Assembly: GCA_903881085.1 (NCBI GenBank)
Contig: CAIRSA010000126.1
Coordinates: 1-64,000 of the forward strand
DNA length: 64,000 nt
Direction of reading: 5' to 3'
Source: an uncultured Acidobacteriia bacterium
GTDB taxonomy: Bacteria; Acidobacteriota; Terriglobia; Bryobacterales; Bryobacteraceae
The notes beneath the pieces are model-generated. The model did no database searches, was not told the origin of the DNA, and saw only the letters and a list, made by a program, of their open reading frames with translations. Below are positions 26,014 through 34,264 of this stretch, piece after piece; the first letter of the stretch is position 1; every line of letters starts with the position of its first letter. The translations under genes and the position numbers were made by a program.

Positions 26014-26379
26014 ATGAAGAAAACGATTCTGGCCTTAGTGGCAGTGGCAATGCTCTCTGCATTCGCCGCCAACAAATTTGGCAAACCAAAGACGATTGTG
26101 CACGTCGTCACCGTGAAGTGGAAGGAAAGCGCCAAGCCTGAAGAGATAAAGGCTGCGGTCGAGGGCGTTGAGACCGTTGCCGCAACGTATCCCGGCATCA
26201 AAAACATCTGGATCAAGACGCTCAAGGTCCAGGGCGCAGGCTACAAAAACGCATTCGTCATGGAATTCAAAGACGAAAAGTCCTTCAAGGAATACGTAGA
26301 CAGCCCCGCTCAGAAGGCATGGTATGCGAAGTACCTCCCCATCCGCGAGGAAAGCACCACGCACGACATCACCAACTAA
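26014..26379 (+). CDS. Exported Dabb (stress-responsive A/B barrel) protein
   Basis: A 121-residue protein with a signal peptide (MKKTILALVAVAMLSAFAA). A Dabb domain follows: IVHVVTVKWKESAKPEEIKA, a central IKTLKVQ strand, then AFVMEFKDEKSFKEYVDSPA. An AAAGGAG at about 25997-26003 fixes the ATG at 26014 rather than the in-frame ATG at 25981, which lies inside the upstream gene. It is the last gene of the 21337-26379 run and ends just before a strong hairpin. Confidence 0.85.
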   Translation: MKKTILALVAVAMLSAFAANKFGKPKTIVHVVTVKWKESAKPEEIKAAVEGVETVAATYPGIKNIWIKTLKVQGAGYKNAFVMEFKDEKSFKEYVDSPAQKAWYAKYLPIREESTTHDITN

Positions 26380-26384
26380 TTTAT

Positions 26385-26427
26385 TTAATTGGGGTCAGAG
26401 ACCTCTGACACCTCTGACCCCAATTAA
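26385..26427. repeat. REP-like perfect hairpin, likely bidirectional terminator
   Basis: Perfect 16-bp arms TTAATTGGGGTCAGAG (26385-26400) and CTCTGACCCCAATTAA (26412-26427) around an 11-base loop. They lie between two convergent genes. The same core flanks the RAYT gene at 40602-40644 and 41378-41415, so this is a REP of that family used as, or recruited to, a terminator position. Confidence 0.85.
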
Positions 26428-26430
26428 TTT

Positions 26431-27609
26431 CTACGCGTTCAAAACCTTCTCAAACGCCATCTTAAACTTCGCCATCTCTTCCGCCGTACCAACCGATACA
26501 CGGACGCGCTCCGGCCAGATGGGCCACGTGCGGCCGATGTAGACCTTGTGCTTGCCCATGGCTTCATTCACTTGCTGGCCGGTCATACCTTTGACCGTCA
26601 GCATGAAGCAGTTGGTTTCCGACGGGATGAAGTCGATCTTCTTCTTGCTGAGGAAGGCGAACACATCCTCGCGGATCTTCTTGTTGATCGCCCGGCGCTC
26701 TTCCACCAGACCTTTTACGCGCAGGCTGGCCGCGGCGCAAGCCATACCCGTGATCGGCAACATGCCGTTGCTGCCAAACGGCCGCAGCTTTGCCAGCAGG
26801 TCAGGACGGCCAATGGCGCAACCGGCGCGGATGCCGGCCATGCCGTACGCCTTCGAGAAGGTGCGCAGCACAACGACATCCTTATCCTGCGCCACCAGAT
26901 CGGTGCAGGTCTGAGCACTGTCAGAGAAGTGGATGTAGGCTTCGTCCACCACCACCACCGCATCCTTCGGCTTGTGGGCCAGCAGGTACTTAATTTCCTT
27001 GCGTGCGGTCACGGTGCCGGTAGGGTTGTTCGGATTGCAGATGTAGTAAGCGCCGGCATTCGGGTCCGCCTTGATCATCGCTTCCGCATCGTGCGAATAG
27101 TCGGAGCGCAACGCCACGCGAACCACCTTCGATCCGATGTAAGCCGGCGCGCCGCCTCCGTAGCCAGGGTTGGCCATCGTCCAACTGCGGGTGGGTGAGG
27201 TGTAGGCGCAGGCCGATGCGGTCAACACCGGGCTCGATCCGGCCGAGGCGAACACATAGTCCGGCTTCACGCCTTCCGTCTGCGCCACCATGGCGGTAAA
27301 GTCGGCGGCTTCGCCCGTCGGCGAATATCTTCCGCCGAGCGGCGCGACTTTGTAAATCGCTTCCAGGCCTTCCTTGCACGGGCCGAGCGGATTCTCATTG
27401 GACGTGATGCGCACTGCATCCGGGTCCATCGGCCGGCGCATCCCGCCGGAGCGGCGGTTCATGCGGTCTTCGACCTCTTGGGCCATCGTAAATTCGTTAT
27501 AAAACGGCAGCGCTGCCGCTGCGGTCAAAAGGCTCGAAATGCGGCCCAGATGGCGGCGCGAAAAGCCTTTTTCCAATAGGCTCTCGGACTGTTTTGGGGA
27601 TATGGACAT
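26431..27609 (-). CDS. Exported HisC-like aminotransferase
   Basis: A 392-residue class I/II PLP aminotransferase. Its blocks match histidinol-phosphate aminotransferases: ITSNENPLGPCKEGLEAIY, YYICNPNNPTGT, VVVVDEAYIHF and TFSKAYGMAGIRAG with PLP Lys253. The first ~45 residues are an unusual addition for a HisC-like enzyme: a twin-arginine-type leader (SRRHLGRISSLLTAAAALP) that predicts export of the folded holoenzyme. The substrate may be an aromatic or imidazole amino donor but is unknown. Convergent with the Dabb gene across the REP hairpin. Confidence 0.88.
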   Translation of the reverse strand: MSISPKQSESLLEKGFSRRHLGRISSLLTAAAALPFYNEFTMAQEVEDRMNRRSGGMRRPMDPDAVRITSNENPLGPCKEGLEAIYKVAPLGGRYSPTGEAADFTAMVAQTEGVKPDYVFASAGSSPVLTASACAYTSPTRSWTMANPGYGGGAPAYIGSKVVRVALRSDYSHDAEAMIKADPNAGAYYICNPNNPTGTVTARKEIKYLLAHKPKDAVVVVDEAYIHFSDSAQTCTDLVAQDKDVVVLRTFSKAYGMAGIRAGCAIGRPDLLAKLRPFGSNGMLPITGMACAAASLRVKGLVEERRAINKKIREDVFAFLSKKKIDFIPSETNCFMLTVKGMTGQQVNEAMGKHKVYIGRTWPIWPERVRVSVGTAEEMAKFKMAFEKVLNA

Positions 27610-27820
27610 CCTGCTATCTCCTGCGGTGCTGGTTGAAACAACGAAAGGTGGTTTGGGGGTAAGCGGCGCAGGAAGGCGGGGCGGCGCTAGTAGTGCGAGG
27701 CTCTTGTCCAGGAGCCCCCCGGAAGTTCGAAACGCGCCGCTGGTCGTTGAGGCCCGTTTCTAGGGGTACAGGAAATGCTAACCCGGACTTGTTAACAAGT
27801 CAAGCAAAAAGCGCCCACCG

Positions 27821-29362
27821 CTATCGTTCTTGCTTCTGCGGTGCCGGTTTTGGCATGCGCGGAATCATCTCCGGTCTCGTGGCCGAGTTGTACACGAAGC
27901 TCGCCATGATGGCCGACATCTGCATCATGTCGCCCGCCTGAATGCGGTCATACACGTCCATGTTGGAGTGGTGGGTGCGCGTTGCGTACTCAATCGAATC
28001 CTGCAGGAATCCGAAGCCCGGCAGGCCGATCCATGTGAATGAAGTGTGGTCCGTGCCGCCCGGCTGGCGCGTCGGCAGTGCCGTGGTGCCGATCACGGCC
28101 TTGGCTTCCAGATCGTGAAACGGTTCTAGCCACGCCTTGAAGATGGGCTTCACCATGTCGTTACCACCGGCGTTGATGCCGCGATATTTTCCCGTGCCGT
28201 TGTCTGTGTTGAAGTAGACGGAAAGCTTCTTGTACTCCGAACCCTCCATCATCGATTCGCGATTGGCGAAATGCTCCTGCACGTAGGCTTTCGAGCCGAG
28301 CAAGCCCTGCTCTTCGCCGTTCCACAGCGCGATGCGCACTGTGCGGTCCATGGGCAGTTTCAACTTCGTCAGAATACGCACGGCTTCCATGGCGACGGAA
28401 CTTCCCGCGGCGTTATCGGTTGCGCCGGTGCCGCCGTGCCACGAATCGAAGTGCCCGCCGAGCATGACGATCTCGTCCTTCTTCGATGTGCCGGGAATCT
28501 CGGCGATGATGTTGTAGGACTCTTCGCCTTCCTTTAGAAACTCGGCGTCGATTTCAAATTCGAGCTTCACGGGAATCTTGCGCGTTACGAGGCGGGCGAT
28601 GCGGTTGTAGTGTTCGGGCGTCAGAGCGACGGTCGGCGGAGGCACGGGGTCCTTTGCGTCACGCGAGCCGCCGGCCACAACAAAGATGGTGCCTCCATCG
28701 CCAGGCGTGCCGTACTGCAGGACCACAAGCGCGCCTTCGTCTTTCAGGAACTGATTGCGCTTGTTACGGAACTCGGGCGCACCGGCGGGAGGGCGAGGCC
28801 GCGAGGACATGCGTGCAACGTCAGGAATTGTGTTGCGTGCTTCGATCTCTTCATCGGTCCAGCGATGGCCGAGCGGCATGAACTGCGCTTCCAGTGCGCG
28901 CGTCTCCATCAGCAGCACGATCTTGCCGCGCAGCTTGCCCTTGTACTTTTCGAAGTCAGATTCGGCAGCGATCACGGCCATCACCGGCTCGCCTTTCACC
29001 ACACCGCCCGTGCCCGGAGTCCAGGCCAGAGGCATGCCGATCAGTGGCTGATATTGCGGCTCCAACAAATGACCGGCAAAATGTTTTAAGCGCCAACTGG
29101 TGCCGAACGGCCCCCATTTTTCCAGATGGACATTCACAAGGCCCCACGACTTCAACTGCTTCATGGCCCATTCCGCGGCGGCTCGATTGCCCGGCGAGTT
29201 TGTTAGGCGCGGCCCGTACACGTCGGTGAGGTACGCCACGTGTTCCATCGCCTGCGAGTTTTGGAACGCCTCCGCCTTGATGCGGTTGACCACGGCGAGG
29301 TCAACGTTTTCTTCAGCCAGCAGCAGACCGCTAAGCAATGGAATGCAGATCAACAGCTTCAT
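27821..29362 (-). CDS. Exported M28-family zinc peptidase
   Basis: A 513-residue protein with a short signal peptide ([18 protein letters not shown]). A PA-type insert lies around 130-270. The M28 catalytic domain shows the zinc ligands [33 protein letters not shown] and [15 protein letters not shown]. It resembles carboxypeptidase Q/aminopeptidase-like enzymes of the periplasm. The ATG at 29362 follows an AAAGG; the frame is open to 29515 but that part is not signal-like. The 27610-27820 region downstream holds no gene. Confidence 0.88.
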   Translation of the reverse strand: MKLLICIPLLSGLLLAEENVDLAVVNRIKAEAFQNSQAMEHVAYLTDVYGPRLTNSPGNRAAAEWAMKQLKSWGLVNVHLEKWGPFGTSWRLKHFAGHLLEPQYQPLIGMPLAWTPGTGGVVKGEPVMAVIAAESDFEKYKGKLRGKIVLLMETRALEAQFMPLGHRWTDEEIEARNTIPDVARMSSRPRPPAGAPEFRNKRNQFLKDEGALVVLQYGTPGDGGTIFVVAGGSRDAKDPVPPPTVALTPEHYNRIARLVTRKIPVKLEFEIDAEFLKEGEESYNIIAEIPGTSKKDEIVMLGGHFDSWHGGTGATDNAAGSSVAMEAVRILTKLKLPMDRTVRIALWNGEEQGLLGSKAYVQEHFANRESMMEGSEYKKLSVYFNTDNGTGKYRGINAGGNDMVKPIFKAWLEPFHDLEAKAVIGTTALPTRQPGGTDHTSFTWIGLPGFGFLQDSIEYATRTHHSNMDVYDRIQAGDMMQMSAIMASFVYNSATRPEMIPRMPKPAPQKQER

Positions 29363-29541
29363 CTGTAAAGAACCTTTCTCCTTGGATATTTTCAGAAGAC
29401 CAAATACGTGTTGGTTGTTGGTTGCCGAGACGTAGGCGGGAATTTCGATTTTACACTGAAAAGGGCAGGAAGCGTGGAGACTAGCGTTCATTGCAGGCAA
29501 GAACCCCACGAACAAACGTAGGGTTCTTGTGGTGACGTAAT

Positions 29542-31413
29542 TTACTGAAGCGGGTTTGAAGTGCTCATGCGGAGGCTGCGTCCGCCTTTGTTGATAGACA
29601 TGGTGCGGTCGATCTCCACCTGATAGCCTTCGCCGCCGGTGTAGGCGTGGGGGACGGTTGTGCCTGGGAATTCGAGGTCGAAGGCGTTCTTGTTGACGTA
29701 GTGGACGCCGTTGAGATCGATGGTGAGGCCATCGAACCAGGCGGTGCCCTGGCCGGTCAAGAGCAGGCCGAAGTTGATGTTGGTGGCGTCGGCTGCGACG
29801 GGGAGGTTGATATCAAAGCGACGCCAGTCGCTGGTGCCGCCGATTTTGCGCGACATCATGTTATCGAAGGCCAGGGTTACCCGCTTGCCGTCACGCTCGC
29901 CGTCAACACGCCACCACATACCGGCATAACCGTTTGTCACGTTTTGGGTTTTGATATAGCCGCTGAAGCGGACCTGTTTGCCGCGGGCGTCGGTGATCGG
30001 GAACGAGAAGTTGGCGAGGCCGACTTTGGAGACCATTGGCGATGGCTGCGCTGGCAGATTGGCAGCGATGAGGCGGCTTTTGAGGCTGGATCGGCCGCTG
30101 TGGGCAACAGTGGTATCGAGACCTATTTCGTAGCCACTTCCGCCAGTGTAAAACCCCTTCACTATTTCAAAATCAAAGTCGAACTTGCCAGTAGCGTCAT
30201 GGTAGGGGACACCGTCAATTTCCACGGCTAGCGAATCAAACCAGGCCGTGCCGTTGCCGGGGTGGATAATGCCGAAGTCGATATTCGTCGTGTCTTTCGG
30301 GATATTGAGCTGCAGTTCATAGCGCGTCCAGGTTGCGGTTCCTCTGGCGCCACGGTCCTTCATGTTGTCAAAAGCTCCGCTTTTATAACCCTTGTCAAAC
30401 GGGTAGCCAATGTCCGCGCGCCACCACAATCCGGCGTAGCCTTGCGTTACGCCCTCCGTTTTAATGTAGCCGCTGAACTTTATGGTTTTGCCAGCAGCGG
30501 CGCTGACTGGAAAGTTGCCCCTGGCGACACCGAATGACTGGGTGGATGGCATCGGCACGGTAGTACGCTCGGTATCGTCAGGTACAATCTCCAAAGTCAT
30601 CCCTTCCACCCAGACGCGGCCCGAGCCTTTAGCCATAACACCAAGCATGATGGATTGGGCATCGGCAGAGATGGGAGCGACAATTTCCGCGTCGGTCCAA
30701 GCCGCCGTTACAACAGGCCGGTTCTCCATGGTGTCTAAAGCACCTGTCTCCTTGTTGGGCCTTTGGTAGGAGAGAAACATGTGCGCAGTATCGCCAGCTG
30801 CTTTTGCCTCTACTCGCAGGCGGGAGCGGAGGCGGAGCATCTTGCCGCGGAAGGGCGCTGCATCGATAGTTCGCGTGAGTATACCGAACATGTTGTCGAC
30901 GGGCTTGGGAGGGTTGATAAGCACAGCGCAGGAGGGCTGGGTACCACAGCCGGTGCGGCGGAGCTCCGCGGTGTAACCGGCATCGGCGAGCGGCTTGGGC
31001 AATAGCCAACCTTCAGGAACTGAGCCCGTTGCGCCTTCTGTAAAGGAGAGGTTTCGCGGTTGCGGCTGGACCAGAACTCCTGCGACAGTCATGGCAGAAC
31101 TACGAGTTAGCGACTGGGCGGTGATGGGCGCGCTGTTTCCATAGTCGCGGGTGATGCGCTGGCGTAGGGCCTGGGCTTCTGACGCGCGGCCGAGCTTTTC
31201 GAACGCTGCGGCTGCGTGAGTCAGCGCTGTGACGGCCATGGCGCGGTTCTGCCCGCTATCGGCGGCGATGGATTGGAAGTCTTTGGCCGCGCCTTCCAGA
31301 TCACCGGATACGGTTTCCTTGTGGATAGCGGCGGCGAGGCGGCTTTCCAGTTCTGCCTGGGGAGCGGCAAGTAGCAGGGTGGCGAAGAATATTCCGAGAA
31401 TCTTAAGTGACAT
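29542..31413 (-). CDS. Exported protein with tandem carbohydrate-binding-like modules
   Basis: A 623-residue protein: signal peptide (MSLKILGIFFATLLLAAPQA), an N-terminal helical repeat region (~25-100, TPR-like), then three successive beta-sandwich modules. Two of these share the block SGYIKT.xVTxGYAGxWWR and end in TNI[DN]FG..xxGxGTAWFD, as in carbohydrate-binding-module folds. No catalytic domain is visible. It could bind polymer in the periplasm. It starts at the ATG at 31413 after a GGAG, upstream of M28 and downstream of the two-component genes. Confidence 0.7.
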   Translation of the reverse strand: MSLKILGIFFATLLLAAPQAELESRLAAAIHKETVSGDLEGAAKDFQSIAADSGQNRAMAVTALTHAAAAFEKLGRASEAQALRQRITRDYGNSAPITAQSLTRSSAMTVAGVLVQPQPRNLSFTEGATGSVPEGWLLPKPLADAGYTAELRRTGCGTQPSCAVLINPPKPVDNMFGILTRTIDAAPFRGKMLRLRSRLRVEAKAAGDTAHMFLSYQRPNKETGALDTMENRPVVTAAWTDAEIVAPISADAQSIMLGVMAKGSGRVWVEGMTLEIVPDDTERTTVPMPSTQSFGVARGNFPVSAAAGKTIKFSGYIKTEGVTQGYAGLWWRADIGYPFDKGYKSGAFDNMKDRGARGTATWTRYELQLNIPKDTTNIDFGIIHPGNGTAWFDSLAVEIDGVPYHDATGKFDFDFEIVKGFYTGGSGYEIGLDTTVAHSGRSSLKSRLIAANLPAQPSPMVSKVGLANFSFPITDARGKQVRFSGYIKTQNVTNGYAGMWWRVDGERDGKRVTLAFDNMMSRKIGGTSDWRRFDINLPVAADATNINFGLLLTGQGTAWFDGLTIDLNGVHYVNKNAFDLEFPGTTVPHAYTGGEGYQVEIDRTMSINKGGRSLRMSTSNPLQ

Positions 31414-31482
31414 TTGACAATCTCCACTCACGATCATAAAGACCGATTGACTGGATTTCGCGGAGGAATTGTCTGGATTGTG

Positions 31483-32172
31483 TCAGGATTCGCCTTGAAA
31501 GCGGTAGCCGATGCCGCGGACGCTAACTATATAGCGGGGTTCGGCGGGGTCGGGCTCGATTTTCTTACGCAGGTTAAGGATGTGGTTATCGACGACGCGG
31601 GCGGAGGCGATGGCGTCCGCGCCACGGATGTTATCGAGGATATAGTCGCGAGTAAGTGCCCGGCCGCGGGCCTGGACGAAGATAGTCAGTAACTTGAATT
31701 CTACGGGAGTAAGATCGACGGGCTTACCGGCTCTGCGGAGTTCGGCGCGGCGGAAGTCGGCTTCGAGGTCGCCGAATTCGTAACAATCGGCGGACGCTTC
31801 GTCGCTGCCATGGGCGCGGCGTAGGTGGGCTTTAATGCGGGCGCGGAGTTCGCGGGAGCCGAAGGGTTTGGTGACGTAATCGTCAGCGCCGAGTTCGAAG
31901 CCCATGACTTTGTCGGATTCCTGGTCGCGGGCTGTGAGCATCACGATCGGGGTGGTAATTTTGGCGCGGCGGACTTCGCGGCAGACCTCGAACCCATCCT
32001 TGCCGGGAAGTGACACGTCAAGCAGAATGAGGTCAAAGGCGCCTTCGCGGGCGCGGCGGGAGGCGGTGATGCCGTCCTGGGCGAGTTCGACGATGTAGCC
32101 TTCGAGGGAGAGGTCGTCGACCAGGCCAAGGGCGATGACGGGCTCGTCTTCGACGACGAGGATGCGGTTCAT
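31483..32172 (-). CDS. OmpR/PhoB-type response regulator
   Basis: A 229-residue regulator. The receiver domain (1-120) has the phospho-acceptor Asp52 in LILLDVSLPGKDG, the acidic pair near residue 9 and the Lys in DDYVTKPFG. The winged-helix DNA-binding domain (~130-228) includes LTPVEFKLLTIF and VRGIGYRF. Its start overlaps the stop of the histidine kinase gene (ATGA), so the pair is coupled. The neighbouring 29542-31413 gene is the nearest candidate target (inference). Confidence 0.93.
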   Translation of the reverse strand: MNRILVVEDEPVIALGLVDDLSLEGYIVELAQDGITASRRAREGAFDLILLDVSLPGKDGFEVCREVRRAKITTPIVMLTARDQESDKVMGFELGADDYVTKPFGSRELRARIKAHLRRAHGSDEASADCYEFGDLEADFRRAELRRAGKPVDLTPVEFKLLTIFVQARGRALTRDYILDNIRGADAIASARVVDNHILNLRKKIEPDPAEPRYIVSVRGIGYRFQGES

Positions 32173-34022
32173 TTTTCGCCCACCGTGGGGAATTCGAGGG
32201 TGAAGCGGCAGCCGCCGGTGGGGACGTTTTCTACGCGGACCTGACCGTTGTGCGCGGTGGCGATGTAGCGGACCATGGCGAGGCCGAGTCCGGTGCCTTT
32301 GACGTTGCCTGCGGCGGCGGCGCTGCCGCGGACGAAGCGATCAAAGACGGATTTGCGTTCGGCAGGGAGAATGCCGGGGCCGTGATCGGTAACTTGGATC
32401 ATGATTTTCGATTCCGAGCTTTCCCATTCTACACTTACTGCTTCGGTGGAGTATTTGAGGGCGTTGTCGACTAAGTTGCGCAGTGCGGCACTGAGTGCGG
32501 CGGGGTCGCCTTGCATCGTGGCGGTGGGCGGGCCATTGGCGGTGATGCGGTCTCGGTGGACGGCGTCGAAGGTGTCGAGCGTTGAGCTTACGAGTTCGGC
32601 GACGTTGACGTTTTCGCGGGTGTAGTTGTGGGAGCCTGCTTCCATGCGGCCGAAGTTCAGTAGTGATTCGACGAGGCGTTGGAGGCGTGCCGTCTCGCCG
32701 GAGAGGGCCTTGTAATACTGCTGGCGGCGATCGTCATCAGTGACGCGGCCGAGGAGTAACATGTCGAGTAAGTGCTTGAGCGATGTCAGTGGCGTGCGGA
32801 ATTCGTGCGAGACGGCGGCGACGAATTCCGATTGCTGGCGGGCGGTTTCCATTTCGCGGCGCATGGCGCGGATGGTGAACCAGCTGCCGAGGGCGAGCAG
32901 GAGCAGCATGAGGGCGAGGCCGAATTGGAAGAGGCGGCGGAGTGCGGTTTCGCCGGGAGCCGCGGGGGCAGTGGAGGTATAGATGGTCCAGGGGAGGCCG
33001 GTATCGAGCGCGACGCGGGTTTGTGTGGGGGCGGCGGATTCGCGGCGGCCTGCGAGGACGGTGCCGAGGCGGTCAGTCATGGCCCAGGTGGTGGATTCGG
33101 CGCGGGCGATCTGGCGGAGAAGGGCATCGAGGTCCATGACAAGCATGGCGCTGCGCGAGGGGCCAAGGTTCCAGAGGACGAGGTAGGGATGATTTTGGGC
33201 GCGGACAATTTCGATGCCGTTGGCGGGCCATTCCCGATGCCAGCGGATGAGGCTGTTGTAGACGGCTTCGGTGAGGCCGAGCGAGGGCGGGGGGGTGGTC
33301 TCCGCGGCGAGGCGTTTGGCTTCTGACCAATAGAAGAGGAAGGGGCCACGGGGGAGGGTCCAGCGGGCTTCGCGAAGACCGTCGCGCAGGGCCTGGTTGT
33401 CGGCGGCGGTGCCGCGCAGTTCGGAGAGGGCGTGGGCGGCGAGGAGGCCGGCGGGGAGGCCGGAGAAGCCTGCGGCGGTGATGTTGGAGAGTTGTTCGCA
33501 TGCGGCGATGGCTTCAGGCTTGCGGCTGGCCTTGCGGTAGGTACGGACGAGACGTAACAGTGCGCCGGCACGGATGGGCGGGCTTTTGCTATCGGCAAGG
33601 GCTTTGTAGGCGTCGGCCGCGGGGTCGAACTGGCGTCGAAATTCGAGGGCTTCGGCGGCGGCGAATAGCTGGGCAGGGGCTTCGGGCTCGGCGGGGGGAT
33701 CGGGCCGGTAGAGCAGGCGGGTGGGCGGGAAGGCGTTGATGGTGTGGCCGTCTTCGATGACGAGGATGCCGTCATCGAGCTGGGCGTTTTGTGGCGGGTT
33801 GACCATCCAGAGGGCGAGTTGCTGGTTGAGTTCGGCGAGGCGGCCGTTGGAGAGGTCGACGAGGCGGTTGGCGGATTGTTCGAGTTCTTTTTGGGAGCGC
33901 TGGGCTTGGACTAGTTCGTCTTCCGAGATGACACGATAGCCAAGCCAGGCCATGGCGGCGAGGGAGGCGGCGAAGAAGGCGATGAGCGGTAGGGAGCTGC
34001 GGGATGGGCGAGATGAGCTCAT
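32169..34022 (-). CDS. Membrane sensor histidine kinase
   Basis: A 617-residue kinase: N-terminal membrane helix (LPLIAFFAASLAAMAWLGY), a ~310-residue extracytoplasmic sensor region, and a second membrane helix (LFQFGLALMLLLLALGSWF, ~350). The HisKA domain has His406 in AAVSHEFRTPL. The ATPase domain shows NLVDNALKYS, DHGPGILPAE and GTGLGLAMV. It phosphorylates the overlapping response regulator. The sensor region shows no clear Pfam-like motif, so the signal is unknown. Confidence 0.92.
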   Translation of the reverse strand: MSSSRPSRSSLPLIAFFAASLAAMAWLGYRVISEDELVQAQRSQKELEQSANRLVDLSNGRLAELNQQLALWMVNPPQNAQLDDGILVIEDGHTINAFPPTRLLYRPDPPAEPEAPAQLFAAAEALEFRRQFDPAADAYKALADSKSPPIRAGALLRLVRTYRKASRKPEAIAACEQLSNITAAGFSGLPAGLLAAHALSELRGTAADNQALRDGLREARWTLPRGPFLFYWSEAKRLAAETTPPPSLGLTEAVYNSLIRWHREWPANGIEIVRAQNHPYLVLWNLGPSRSAMLVMDLDALLRQIARAESTTWAMTDRLGTVLAGRRESAAPTQTRVALDTGLPWTIYTSTAPAAPGETALRRLFQFGLALMLLLLALGSWFTIRAMRREMETARQQSEFVAAVSHEFRTPLTSLKHLLDMLLLGRVTDDDRRQQYYKALSGETARLQRLVESLLNFGRMEAGSHNYTRENVNVAELVSSTLDTFDAVHRDRITANGPPTATMQGDPAALSAALRNLVDNALKYSTEAVSVEWESSESKIMIQVTDHGPGILPAERKSVFDRFVRGSAAAAGNVKGTGLGLAMVRYIATAHNGQVRVENVPTGGCRFTLEFPTVGEK

Positions 34023-34216
34023 GTTGGCGGTTCCTGAGTTAGGGTAGCATGGGCGGGGATTGGGGGGCGGGTGGGACGGATGTTGTTGTGCGGGTTACTA
34101 CGGTTCCAGTAGTGGCAAATGAGAGTGGTGCTGAGCGATCATCGACCTCCAGATGTGTTCGATAATTTTTCGGACGAGGATTTCCAGCTGGGGTTGAATG
34201 CGGAGTTAGTTGGTCT

Positions 34217-34254
34217 GGGCGAGTGCCACTCGCCCGCAGAGTGCCACTCTGCCC
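34217..34254. repeat. Two adjacent short palindromes
   Basis: GGGCGAGTGCCACTCGCCC (34217-34235) is directly followed by GCAGAGTGCCACTCTGC (34236-34252). Both share the loop core AGTGCCACT but have different stems. They lie in the 242-bp gap between the penicillin acylase-like gene and the histidine kinase gene, which otherwise holds nothing I recognise. Confidence 0.7.
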
Positions 34255-34264
34255 TAGGTGTACG

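Noticed and set aside
15000..31000. Chromosomal replication origin suggested by the composition switch
   Set aside because: No dnaA, dnaN or gyrB gene and no cluster of DnaA boxes was seen, so I list only the composition change.
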